From Bacteroidota bacterium (lineage in GTDB: Bacteria > Bacteroidota > Bacteroidia > M30B66), in NCBI GenBank assembly GCA_027490225.1, contig JAIXYK010000014.1, forward strand, positions 1 through 39,474: 39,474 nt of DNA, in the 5' to 3' direction. Below, in pieces: positions 16,866 through 24,504 of the stretch (position 1 is its first letter; each line of letters begins with the position of its first letter). The notes under the pieces were generated by a model. It saw nothing but the letters and a program-made list of their open reading frames with translations, ran no database searches and was not told where the DNA came from. The position numbers and the translations under genes were made by a program.

Positions 16866-17963
16866 ATGCATTTGAAAGAGCTCCAACTCATAAACTTTAA
16901 GAATTATGAATCAGCTACCATGCATTTTGATGAATCTGTTGTAGTTTTTACAGGTAAAAATGGTTCAGGAAAAACCAATTTATTAGATGCCATCCACTAT
17001 TTATGTGCTTGCAAAAGTTTTATCAATCCTATTGACACCCAAAACATTTTACATGAAGCGCCATTTTTTGTGGTTCAAGGAAGTTTTGAAAACAACGATA
17101 AAACCGAGGCCATTTATTGCGGATTAAAAAGAGGTCAAAAGAAGATTTTCAAGAAAAATGGAAAAGATTATGAGCGATTGGCGGAGCACATAGGACAATT
17201 TCCTCAAGTAATTATTTCACCTTCCGATGCCACCATTATATTAGAAGGAAGCGAAGAACGCAGGCGCTGGATGGATAGTGTAATTGCACAGTACAACAGA
17301 AATTACCTTGATAAACTTATACAATATAACCGCATTGTTGCGCAAAGAAACGCAGGATTAAAACAGGGCAATTTAACCGATGAATTGCTGGATATTTTAG
17401 ACATGCAATTGCCAGATAAAGGAAATTATATTCATGCACAGCGCATTGCTTTTATAGAACAAATTCAACCTTTGTTTCACCATTATTATGAATGGATTAG
17501 CGGAAATGCGGAGGCAGTGAAACTGGAATACGATAGCCAGCTGAACAACCAAAAGTTTGAAGATGCCTTGTTGCAAGCAAGACAAAAAGACCGCATGATG
17601 CAATATTCAACTTTAGGTGTTCATAAAGATGAATTACAAATGAAAATGAATGGTTTTCCTTTGAAGAAGTATGCGAGTCAAGGTCAACAAAAGTCGTTTA
17701 TGATTGCATTAAAATTGGCTCAGTTCGATATTCTTGCTAAAGAAAAAGGGTTGAAACCATTGTTATTGCTCGATGATATTTTTGATAAGCTTGATGAGCA
17801 GCGAACTACCGCCTTGATGAAACTGGTAAGTCAGCAACATTTTGGACAAATATTCATAACTGATGCACATGTTGAAAGAGTTGCCGAAATCCTTCGGGGA
17901 ATTAACTGTAGCTTTGCGCACTTTTTAGTAGAACAAGGAAGTATTACCAGAAATGAAGCGTAA
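16866..17963 (+). CDS. recF: DNA replication/repair protein RecF
   Basis: A 365-residue SMC-like ATPase. The Walker A motif is FTGKNGSGKTNLLDAIHYL (about 29-47), the ABC signature region ASQGQQKSFMIALKLAQF is near residue 270, and the Walker B motif PLLLLDDIFDKLD near 300, all as in RecF. The ATG at 16866 (MHLKELQLINFKNYE) is preferred over a TTG 6 nt upstream, since RecF proteins begin with the first strand of the ATPase domain. RecF loads RecA at single-strand gaps with RecO and RecR. The start of the DUF721 gene overlaps the recF end by 11 nt, as often seen in Bacteroidetes. Confidence 0.96.
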   Translation: MHLKELQLINFKNYESATMHFDESVVVFTGKNGSGKTNLLDAIHYLCACKSFINPIDTQNILHEAPFFVVQGSFENNDKTEAIYCGLKRGQKKIFKKNGKDYERLAEHIGQFPQVIISPSDATIILEGSEERRRWMDSVIAQYNRNYLDKLIQYNRIVAQRNAGLKQGNLTDELLDILDMQLPDKGNYIHAQRIAFIEQIQPLFHHYYEWISGNAEAVKLEYDSQLNNQKFEDALLQARQKDRMMQYSTLGVHKDELQMKMNGFPLKKYASQGQQKSFMIALKLAQFDILAKEKGLKPLLLLDDIFDKLDEQRTTALMKLVSQQHFGQIFITDAHVERVAEILRGINCSFAHFLVEQGSITRNEA

Positions 17964-18246
17964 AAGCAACGAGAACAGCGTGTCGGAACTCATAGAACTA
18001 TTCATGAATCAATATGGATTGGGCAAGAAATATGGGGAATTTAAGTTGCTGCAAGCCTGGTCGCAAATGATGGGACCCATGATAGCCAACAGAACTACAG
18101 ATTTGAGAATTGTGAATGATGTATTGATTGTTCAATTGAACTCTGCTTCGCTGAAAAGTGAATTGAGTTATGCCAAAACGAAGATTGTAGAGCGCTTGAA
18201 CGAAGCTGCGGGTAAAGTTGTAATACAAGACATTATTTTTCAATAA
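17953..18246 (+). CDS. DUF721 / DciA-like protein
   Basis: A 97-residue protein of the DUF721 family, which includes the replicative helicase loader DciA of bacteria lacking DnaC/DnaI. The family pattern is seen: WSQMMGPMIANRTTDLRIVN, then VLIVQLNSASLKSELSYAKTKIVERLN, the KH-like core. It overlaps the end of recF by 11 nt, and pairing of DUF721 with recF is widespread. A replication-initiation role fits but has not been shown for this short form. Its TAA stop is directly followed by the ATG of the transporter gene. Confidence 0.85.
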   Translation: MKRKSNENSVSELIELFMNQYGLGKKYGEFKLLQAWSQMMGPMIANRTTDLRIVNDVLIVQLNSASLKSELSYAKTKIVERLNEAAGKVVIQDIIFQ

Positions 18247-19176
18247 ATGACAGATTTCAAAAAACCTGCAGAAGCGCCCATTTGGAAGGTTATTCTGGCA
18301 TTTGGCATTATTTACATTGTTTGGGGAAGCACTTATTATTACATTCAGGAAGCTGTAAAAGGATTTCCACCATTTATTTTGGGAATGTTGCGCTTTTTAA
18401 TTGCTGGTGGATTAATGATGAGTTGGGCTATTTACAGAAAAGAAAAGCCTTTTCAGTTGTCGTATATACTTCCTGCTGCGGTTTGTGGATTTTTATTGTT
18501 GAATGTAGGGAATGGTTCTGTTATTTGGATTGAACAAAGTGTAGCCAGCGGAATTGTGGCTGTGATGCTATCATCTGGTCCTTTGTGGTTTGTGTTGTTT
18601 GATTACCCGAAATGGAAAAGCAATTTCACAAACGGATACATCATTACAGGCTTGCTGATTGGTTTCGCGGGAATTGTATTGCTTTTCTGGGAGCATATTC
18701 AACAGCAACAAGCACTTTCACAGGAAATACCCATTTTAACTTTATTTCTGCTCCTCCTCGCCCCTGCTTCATGGTCGATGGGTTCTTTATATTCAAAATA
18801 CAAAACTGGAAAAACGCCTGCAACGGTTAATATCAGTTGGCAAATGATTGTTGCTGGACTTATTTTTGTGCCCGCAACATTTATTCACAACGAATGGACA
18901 GGATTTAACTGGAGCACCATTTCGGGAGCTTCTTGGTTTGCACTTTGGTACTTGGTAATAATGGGTTCTATCATAGGTTTCAGCGCCTTTGTATGGTTGC
19001 TGAGCGTAAGGCCTGCAGCACAAGTGAGCACGAATGCTTATGTAAATCCTGTAGTTGCGGTTTTAATTGGAGTTTTTATTGGAAACGAGCATGTTTCGGC
19101 CACACAGATTATTGGTTTGTTGGTAGTATTGGGAAGTGTGGCTTTGATAAATGTGGGGAGCAATCGGGGGAAGTGA
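18247..19176 (+). CDS. EamA family (DMT superfamily) transporter
   Basis: A 309-residue protein with ten predicted membrane helices in two EamA repeats. The first repeat carries IYIVWGSTYYYIQEAVKGFPPF, typical of YedA/RhtA-like exporters, and the second ends in the VNPVVAVLIGVFIGNE pattern, a family hallmark. It is likely an inner-membrane exporter of amino acids or other metabolites; the substrate is unknown. The ATG follows the DUF721 stop with no gap, so it may be cotranscribed with recF. The stop is immediately followed by a purine-rich repeat tract. Confidence 0.9.
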   Translation: MTDFKKPAEAPIWKVILAFGIIYIVWGSTYYYIQEAVKGFPPFILGMLRFLIAGGLMMSWAIYRKEKPFQLSYILPAAVCGFLLLNVGNGSVIWIEQSVASGIVAVMLSSGPLWFVLFDYPKWKSNFTNGYIITGLLIGFAGIVLLFWEHIQQQQALSQEIPILTLFLLLLAPASWSMGSLYSKYKTGKTPATVNISWQMIVAGLIFVPATFIHNEWTGFNWSTISGASWFALWYLVIMGSIIGFSAFVWLLSVRPAAQVSTNAYVNPVVAVLIGVFIGNEHVSATQIIGLLVVLGSVALINVGSNRGK

Positions 19177-19241
19177 AAAGTTGAAAGTTAAAAGTATAAA
19201 GGGGAAAGTTGTCAATGCCTAAATAACGTTGACTGTTTTTT
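19174..19241 (+). repeat. AAGTT/AAGTAT purine tract followed by a TTGTCAATGC element
   Basis: After the transporter stop come repeated AAAGTTGAAAGTTAAAAGTATAAAG-like words, then a 33-base element (19209-19241) beginning TTGTCAATGCCTAAATAACG and ending in six T residues. A close relative of the second element is at 37826-37856. The GTCAA/TTGAC arms with the T-run could act as a weak terminator for the plus-strand operon. Confidence 0.55.
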
Positions 19242-19268
19242 CACTTCACTTTTTACATTTAACTTCAT

Positions 19269-21389
19269 TTAATCTTTAATGCAACGAATTGAAATTCCAT
19301 TTCGTTTATTATAGTCGACTCTGGTTACATTTCCATTAAGATAATTCATGGATCTTAACCATGCATTATCTGTTAAGAGAAAATATTCTGTAGAGCTCCA
19401 AAAGTTACCAAAGTAACCAGCATTTATGAAATTAGCATCGATGTTACTAAAGATACCACCAGGGAGTGCTGAAAAACCACTTTCATTGGTGGCTAAACTA
19501 TTTGATAAACCCCAACCATTAACAGTCTTCATCTTTACTCCTTGTCCAATTGCACCTAAATAATCTCTAAGAATTATCCATTCAGCATCAGTTGGTACAT
19601 GCCATCCTGTAGGGCAAACATTTCTTGAATCAACAGTTGTAAACCAATTGTACAATTTACCATAAATTGAATCATTAGTCACACTATTATTGTAATTGCA
19701 CCATGCAGGTGTAGTTAATTGGTTCCATGCTAAGTTAGTAGTAACATTGGGAATCTCCGAACCGTCAGTAAAATGAGCTGTTTTTAAATTTTCAGCCATC
19801 CACCATTGATCTCCGATTAATACAGTTTCGTAAATATTTCCATCTACATCTGCAACCGCACCAAACATAGTTGAGCAGGTAGTAATATTTTCAGCATTTG
19901 CTCCCGTGCTATCGACTTGTAATGTTATCATTTCACTCACTTTGATAGAATCAAGATTGGTGATATTATAACCACGAATAACATACTCGCCCAATGAACA
20001 AGTTTGAATGTTAAATGAACCGTATTGAGTAATAAAAATCTGAGGTCCCATTTTAACATAGCCTGAATCAACTGGTTGTCCAACGCAGTTTAAAACAGTT
20101 CCTGCAATTGGATATCGCCCACTTAAACTTGCTGTAATTAAATTGTTGAGAGGTTGTGTTGAACTAGCAATTGTTTCGGTATGTGCCAATGCCCAATCAT
20201 TTGTCGAGCTACAAGTTAGATTTACATTTAATGTTAAATTTTGGTTTTTAGGAACTCTGCAGGTAAATGTACCTTCTGCATTTGTATAAATAACTCCTGT
20301 ACCTAAAGTTGGAGAAATCACATTTATCTGCGCATCTGAAACTGGAGTTCCGCCAACAGTATTTACAGCACCATGAAAATCGTTGAAATTTTCTGGTCTA
20401 TCACAATTCCACCAAGAAAAGTGACTTGCTGCGCCAATGTATTGTGTTCCTTGTTTTTGAGCTTCGCCTTCGTGTTTCCAATAACCGAGGAGTTCGTCGA
20501 AGCTCCACCAGTCGATAGTTGCTGGAGCTTCGGCTTGCAAGTCCGTTGGAATGTTGAAGGTCAAAGTAGCGGAAACACCGTTTGCCAAATGGAGTTCATT
20601 CATGTTGTCATCTCTGAGTTCTATGGATGCCATACCAAATGAGCGCAATAATCTTAAAGAATCATTCATTCCACCCAATAATTCACCTGGCATTTGGTCG
20701 TACATAATAGGTGAAGTTGGGTCTAAGGCGGCTGCAAATACACGAACAGTTCCAGAGTATGGTTGTCCGTTAAGTTGAATGGCATTGGCAGGAAAAGTAA
20801 GTTGTAACAATCCTGAAGTTACCGTACCGCCTGCCATAGCGCTAAATGTACCCGATTGGGTCATGGTTAAGAGTTGCACATTTACGCGGTTGCTGCCACT
20901 TTCTAAAGGTAAAAAGCTGCGAGAAGCTTGGTGGAAACCCGGTTTGGTGATGCTGATGTACCCAAGTTTGTCGTACACCATAATGTTGTTGAGGAAGAAT
21001 ACGCCATTTGGGTCTGTGCGGGTTTCTTCGCCGCCGTATGGAGAACGCACAATGGCATTCATTTCAGGAGCGCCGGTTGGTCCTCGCACCACGCCCATTA
21101 CACTGGCAGTGCGCAGGTTGCCTAATTGTGAAGGATCGAGCGCAGTTCCATCGGTATGGGTAATGCTATCAATTTGCACAACAGGAATTTGACTCACAAA
21201 ACCGTTGAACTGAATTACCCGCATAGTGCGCTGCCCATCGATTTCGGCAGTTTCTACCTTATCAATTAAAGCAGTAGGAATGCGCAATACAGGTAAGTTG
21301 TGGCGATAGATGTTTTTGAGGGTTTGGGCGGGGAGCTGTGTAAATAATGCCAAGCCAATAAGAACGAGAAAGTGTAATTTTTTCAGCAT
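19269..21389 (-). CDS. secreted FISUMP-domain protein, array paralogue 1
   Basis: A 706-residue exported protein with a signal peptide (cleavage near LPA|Q, residue 21). Domains in order: a constant N-terminal module (about 22-95, ending in PVVQIDSITHTDGTALDP), a carboxypeptidase-regulatory-like sandwich (about 100-165), a CILP/ZU5-like region (about 175-320, with DQMPGELLGGMNDSLRLL and ASHFSWWNCD), further regulatory-like sandwiches (about 325-480), and a FISUMP domain (about 510-706) with the motifs WWMAENLKTA, YGKLYNWF, CPTGWHVPTDAEW and FWSSTE, ending SIRCIKD. FISUMP (Fibrobacter succinogenes major paralogous domain) is a C-lectin-like fold of unknown ligand. No T9SS sorting domain is present. 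The Met at 21389 is preferred over a TTG 6 nt upstream. Confidence 0.9.
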   Translation of the reverse strand: MLKKLHFLVLIGLALFTQLPAQTLKNIYRHNLPVLRIPTALIDKVETAEIDGQRTMRVIQFNGFVSQIPVVQIDSITHTDGTALDPSQLGNLRTASVMGVVRGPTGAPEMNAIVRSPYGGEETRTDPNGVFFLNNIMVYDKLGYISITKPGFHQASRSFLPLESGSNRVNVQLLTMTQSGTFSAMAGGTVTSGLLQLTFPANAIQLNGQPYSGTVRVFAAALDPTSPIMYDQMPGELLGGMNDSLRLLRSFGMASIELRDDNMNELHLANGVSATLTFNIPTDLQAEAPATIDWWSFDELLGYWKHEGEAQKQGTQYIGAASHFSWWNCDRPENFNDFHGAVNTVGGTPVSDAQINVISPTLGTGVIYTNAEGTFTCRVPKNQNLTLNVNLTCSSTNDWALAHTETIASSTQPLNNLITASLSGRYPIAGTVLNCVGQPVDSGYVKMGPQIFITQYGSFNIQTCSLGEYVIRGYNITNLDSIKVSEMITLQVDSTGANAENITTCSTMFGAVADVDGNIYETVLIGDQWWMAENLKTAHFTDGSEIPNVTTNLAWNQLTTPAWCNYNNSVTNDSIYGKLYNWFTTVDSRNVCPTGWHVPTDAEWIILRDYLGAIGQGVKMKTVNGWGLSNSLATNESGFSALPGGIFSNIDANFINAGYFGNFWSSTEYFLLTDNAWLRSMNYLNGNVTRVDYNKRNGISIRCIKD

Positions 21390-21453
21390 TATCAAGATAT
21401 TTTTAAAATTATTTTTTAAGCTAAAAGTAGAATAAATTCCTTTTAAATTGTGG

Positions 21454-21756
21454 TTATCGTTTCCATTTTGCAGGATTGAGCGATGTATGAAGAACCGCTC
21501 TTACAACAAAATTAAAATTTGGCTCATTTAAGGTATAATGTATCATATAAGGGAATTTCTTCATTGGTAAACATAATACTTCATCGTATCTAACTGCATA
21601 AAATGGAGATTTTTCTAAAGATAAAAATAGCTTGTTTAAAGCTTGTTCGAATTTTATTCCCAAACCAGATTGTTCATTTTCATAATAATCAATAGCATCT
21701 TGAATATCAATCAATGCATCTGGCTCTAATATAATTTCAAACTTATGCTCACTCAT
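21454..21756 (-). CDS. RelE/ParE family toxin
   Basis: A 100-residue protein with the RelE/ParE pattern: strand 1 FEIILEPDALIDIQDAIDYY, helices, then the C-terminal sheet with KFPYMIHYTLNE and VVRAVLHTSLNPAKW. The family includes ribosome-dependent mRNA endonucleases (RelE) and gyrase inhibitors (ParE); the VVRAVLHTSLNP ending resembles the ParE-like plasmid stabilisation group, but the target cannot be fixed from sequence. Its ATG overlaps the end of the antitoxin gene by 8 nt, the usual layout of a type II module. It lies between paralogue 1 and a truncated relic of the same family. Confidence 0.88.
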   Translation of the reverse strand: MSEHKFEIILEPDALIDIQDAIDYYENEQSGLGIKFEQALNKLFLSLEKSPFYAVRYDEVLCLPMKKFPYMIHYTLNEPNFNFVVRAVLHTSLNPAKWKR

Positions 21757-21955
21757 TTTTAAAATGAAGCTGTTTTCTTGCTGCTTTCCATGAAATTAGT
21801 TCTTCAGGCTTACTTTTTTTTATTCGCTCTCTTACTAAGTCTTTATGATCTTCAGGAATATTCTGCTCTTCCTCAATTGAAAAGCCAAGCTTCTCAACTA
21901 ATTGTTTAAAAAAAACCAATTGTTCATTTGGAAGCTTGATTGTAATTTGTTTCAT
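21749..21955 (-). CDS. antitoxin of the RelE/ParE module
   Basis: A 68-residue protein directly upstream of the toxin, overlapping it by 8 nt. The N terminus MKQITIKLPNEQLVFFKQLV looks like a ribbon-helix-helix strand-helix start, followed by an acidic then Lys/Arg-rich tail (SKPEELISWKAARKQLHF) of the kind that wraps the toxin. The module would be autoregulated by the antitoxin through DNA binding. It is identified mainly by size, position and pattern, not by a strong family match. Confidence 0.8.
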   Translation of the reverse strand: MKQITIKLPNEQLVFFKQLVEKLGFSIEEEQNIPEDHKDLVRERIKKSKPEELISWKAARKQLHFKNE

Positions 21956-22006
21956 AGAAAAAGATTAATCTTCAAATTTAAAAAATTATTGATGTCTTTA
22001 TTTCAA

Positions 22007-22216
22007 TTATAGTAAATTTTGATTAGTCTTTAAATATTGAATTACCTGCAAGGTGCGCTGACCGTCAATTTCGGCAGTTTCGACTTTATCAATAAAAGAA
22101 GTAGGAATGCGCAAAACCGGCAGGTTGTGGCGGTAGATGTTCTTAAGAGTTTGGGCGTCAACCTGCAGCCCCATGATTATCATGATAAATCCAAGAAAAA
22201 GTATGTGTTTTTTCAA
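22007..22216 (-). pseudogene. truncated 5' stub of a FISUMP-array paralogue (relic A)
   Basis: This stretch encodes a signal peptide and the first part of the constant module, with AQTLKNIYRHNLPVLRIP and IDKVETAEIDGQ matching all four full-length paralogues, then loses homology after about residue 61 (QVIQ) and stops within nine codons. The ATG expected at the start is TTG, unlike relic B where the same position is ATG. Both facts argue for a dead remnant. Its downstream end faces the toxin-antitoxin pair, so the break may mark an insertion or deletion event. Confidence 0.8.
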
Positions 22217-22265
22217 GTTTAATTTGATTTGAAAATACCTTTCAACTTTTCACTTTCATCTAAAC

Positions 22266-24416
22266 TCAATTCCTCACGCAACGAACTGAAAATCCGGCTC
22301 GCTTATTCATATCATCCCGATAAATATCTCCAGAAGTGTGATTCAGGAAGCGGGTATAAACCCAATCTGCATCGATTTCTGTAGATGTCCAAAATAAAGC
22401 AGCAGTATTCAAATTGTAAGAGTATTGATTCCAATAGTTGCGGTAGCCTCCTGGCAAAGCAGAAAATCCCGTCTCGTTGGTTGCATCCGTGTTTGGCGCA
22501 CTCCAGCCAGTTACAGATTTCAATTTACCGCCGACAATGTGGCTTTGCACTTCGCCAAGCGTATCGGGAAAATACAAAGGGTCTATAAAACCAATCATGG
22601 TATTCCACTCTGCGTCAGAAGGCACATGCCATCCAGCTGGACATAAATTTCGGGTATCAACCGTAGCGTACCACTTGTAAAGCTTTCCGTATACTTGGCC
22701 TGAGTTAATACTGTTGTTATAATAGCACCAGGCACCAGAGGTCGATGCCATCCAAGCGGTATTGTCGGTTAAATTTGGAATTGAGTCGCCATTGGCATAA
22801 AATGCAGTTCTCAGATTTTGGGCCATCCACTCTTGATTACCGATGAGCACCGTGGTGTAATTATTTCCTTCGATATCTGCAACAGCTCCCAGAAAAAGAG
22901 AACACGCTTGTAAGGCTCCTGCCTCTGCTCCTGAAGGACCTACTTGAATTGAATACAAAGCACTGGATCTAACAGAATCAGGAATGGAAGTGTCGTAACC
23001 TTGAAGAAAAAAATCTCCTTGCGTGCAACTTGGAATGAGAAAATCAGCCCCATCGGTTAAGAAAATTTGGAAGCCTCGTTTCACATAACCAGATTCAACA
23101 GGTTGTCCTGCACAATTCACCACTTGGCCCGTTATTGGAAAATATCCAGTTAATTGAACCGTGAATGTGTCTAAAATTGAATCGACTCCACTTGCAATGT
23201 TTTCTGTATATACAACTGCCCATGCATTTATTGTATCGCAAACAAGGTGAATATTCATGGTCAACAATTGGTTTTTAGGCACTCTGCCACTGAACTCTCC
23301 TGCGGAATTGGTGTAGGTAATTGAGGTACCTAATGTTGGGGAAAACACTTCGATCATCGCCTCCGAAACAGGATTTCCTTGGGTTGAATAAACCGTGCCG
23401 TGAAATTCATTGAACGTTGATGGTAAATCAAGGTTCCACCAAGAAAAGTGACTGGCTAAGCCAACGTAATCATTATTTTGTTTCTGGGCTACACCTTCAT
23501 GAATCCAATAACCTAAATTTTCATCAAAGCTCCACCAGTCGATGCTTGCAGGGGCCTCGGCTTGAAGTTCTGAAGGAATATCGAAAATGAGCGTTGCCGA
23601 AAAACCCGGACGTAATTGCAATTCATTCATATTGGCATCGCGCAATTCGATACTTGCCATTCCGAAGGAGCGCAAGAAACGAATAGAATCGTTTATGCCA
23701 CCCAAAAGCTCTCCTGGCATTTGGTCGAACATCGAAGTGGAGCTGGGATTTAAAGCCTGGGCAAACACCCGAACAGAGCCTGTATATGGTTGTCCGTTGA
23801 GTTGGATGGCATTGGAAGGAAAGTTCAATTGAAGCAATCCTGAAAAAACCGTTCCGCCTGTTTTTGCGTTGAAAGTGCCTGACTGCGTCATCGGCAAGAG
23901 TTGCACATTTACGCGATTACTACCAGTATCTAAAGGCAAAAAGCTGCGAGAACCTTTGTGGAAACCAGGGCGTTCTATTGTTACAAACCCTTGTTTTTCG
24001 TAAACCAAAATATCGTTCAGCAAAAATACCCCATTAGGGTCCGTGCGGGTTTCTTCTCCACCAAAAGGAGAACGCACCAAGGCATTGAAAACCGGAGCAT
24101 TGTTTTGATCTCGCACCACACCAACTAAACTTGCTGTTCTCAATTGCCCAAGTTGTGCAGGATTGATTGCTGTTCCATCTGTATGGGTGATGCTGTCTAT
24201 CTGAGAAACTGGCACTTCATTAACAAAACCATCAAACTGTAAAACATGCATTACTTTTTGTCCATCTAAATCAATAGTTTCAACTTTGTCGATTAAGGCA
24301 ATAGGAATGCGCAATACCGGCTGATTATGACGGTAAATGTTTTTAAGGGTTTGGGCTTGAAACTGAAACCCCAACGCCATGAATAAAAACCCAAGAAGGA
24401 ATAAACTCTTTTTCAT
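22266..24416 (-). CDS. secreted FISUMP-domain protein, array paralogue 2
   Basis: A 716-residue member of the array with the same domain order as paralogue 1: signal peptide (cleavage near FQA|Q), constant N-terminal module, regulatory-like sandwich (RTDPNGVFLLNDI), CILP/ZU5-like region, second sandwich (AGEFSGRVPKNQ) and a C-terminal FISUMP domain (EWMAQNLRTAFYANGD, CPAGWHVPSDAEW, LFWTSTE, ending SVRCVRN). It is the most divergent copy in its constant region, with changes such as GQKVMHVLQFDGFVNEVPV. The FISUMP domain carries a longer insertion after WHVPSDAEW than paralogue 1. It has no T9SS domain; the location is probably periplasmic or outer surface. Function unknown. Confidence 0.9.
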   Translation of the reverse strand: MKKSLFLLGFLFMALGFQFQAQTLKNIYRHNQPVLRIPIALIDKVETIDLDGQKVMHVLQFDGFVNEVPVSQIDSITHTDGTAINPAQLGQLRTASLVGVVRDQNNAPVFNALVRSPFGGEETRTDPNGVFLLNDILVYEKQGFVTIERPGFHKGSRSFLPLDTGSNRVNVQLLPMTQSGTFNAKTGGTVFSGLLQLNFPSNAIQLNGQPYTGSVRVFAQALNPSSTSMFDQMPGELLGGINDSIRFLRSFGMASIELRDANMNELQLRPGFSATLIFDIPSELQAEAPASIDWWSFDENLGYWIHEGVAQKQNNDYVGLASHFSWWNLDLPSTFNEFHGTVYSTQGNPVSEAMIEVFSPTLGTSITYTNSAGEFSGRVPKNQLLTMNIHLVCDTINAWAVVYTENIASGVDSILDTFTVQLTGYFPITGQVVNCAGQPVESGYVKRGFQIFLTDGADFLIPSCTQGDFFLQGYDTSIPDSVRSSALYSIQVGPSGAEAGALQACSLFLGAVADIEGNNYTTVLIGNQEWMAQNLRTAFYANGDSIPNLTDNTAWMASTSGAWCYYNNSINSGQVYGKLYKWYATVDTRNLCPAGWHVPSDAEWNTMIGFIDPLYFPDTLGEVQSHIVGGKLKSVTGWSAPNTDATNETGFSALPGGYRNYWNQYSYNLNTAALFWTSTEIDADWVYTRFLNHTSGDIYRDDMNKRAGFSVRCVRN

Positions 24417-24450
24417 TTATAGTTAGATTTATACTTGCAAACAAAATTCA

Positions 24451-24504
24451 CTTTTAACTCAATACTTTCCCTTTTTTACTTTTAACTTTATACTTTATAC
24501 TCCC
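24451..24504. repeat. pyrimidine-rich ACTTT tract left of paralogue 3
   Basis: Between paralogues 2 and 3 the plus strand reads a run of CTTTTAACTC, CTTTATAC and ACTTTATACTCCCC-like words up to the stop codon of paralogue 3. It is the reverse complement in kind of the AAGT tract at 26640-26738, which lies just upstream of the same gene. The two therefore bracket paralogue 3 as inverted repeats. Confidence 0.6.

Noticed and set aside
20779-21192. 137-codon plus-strand frame in paralogue 1, with similar frames in the other paralogues
   Set aside because: Antisense to the conserved 5' halves of the paralogues; its recurrence follows from the homology of the sense genes.
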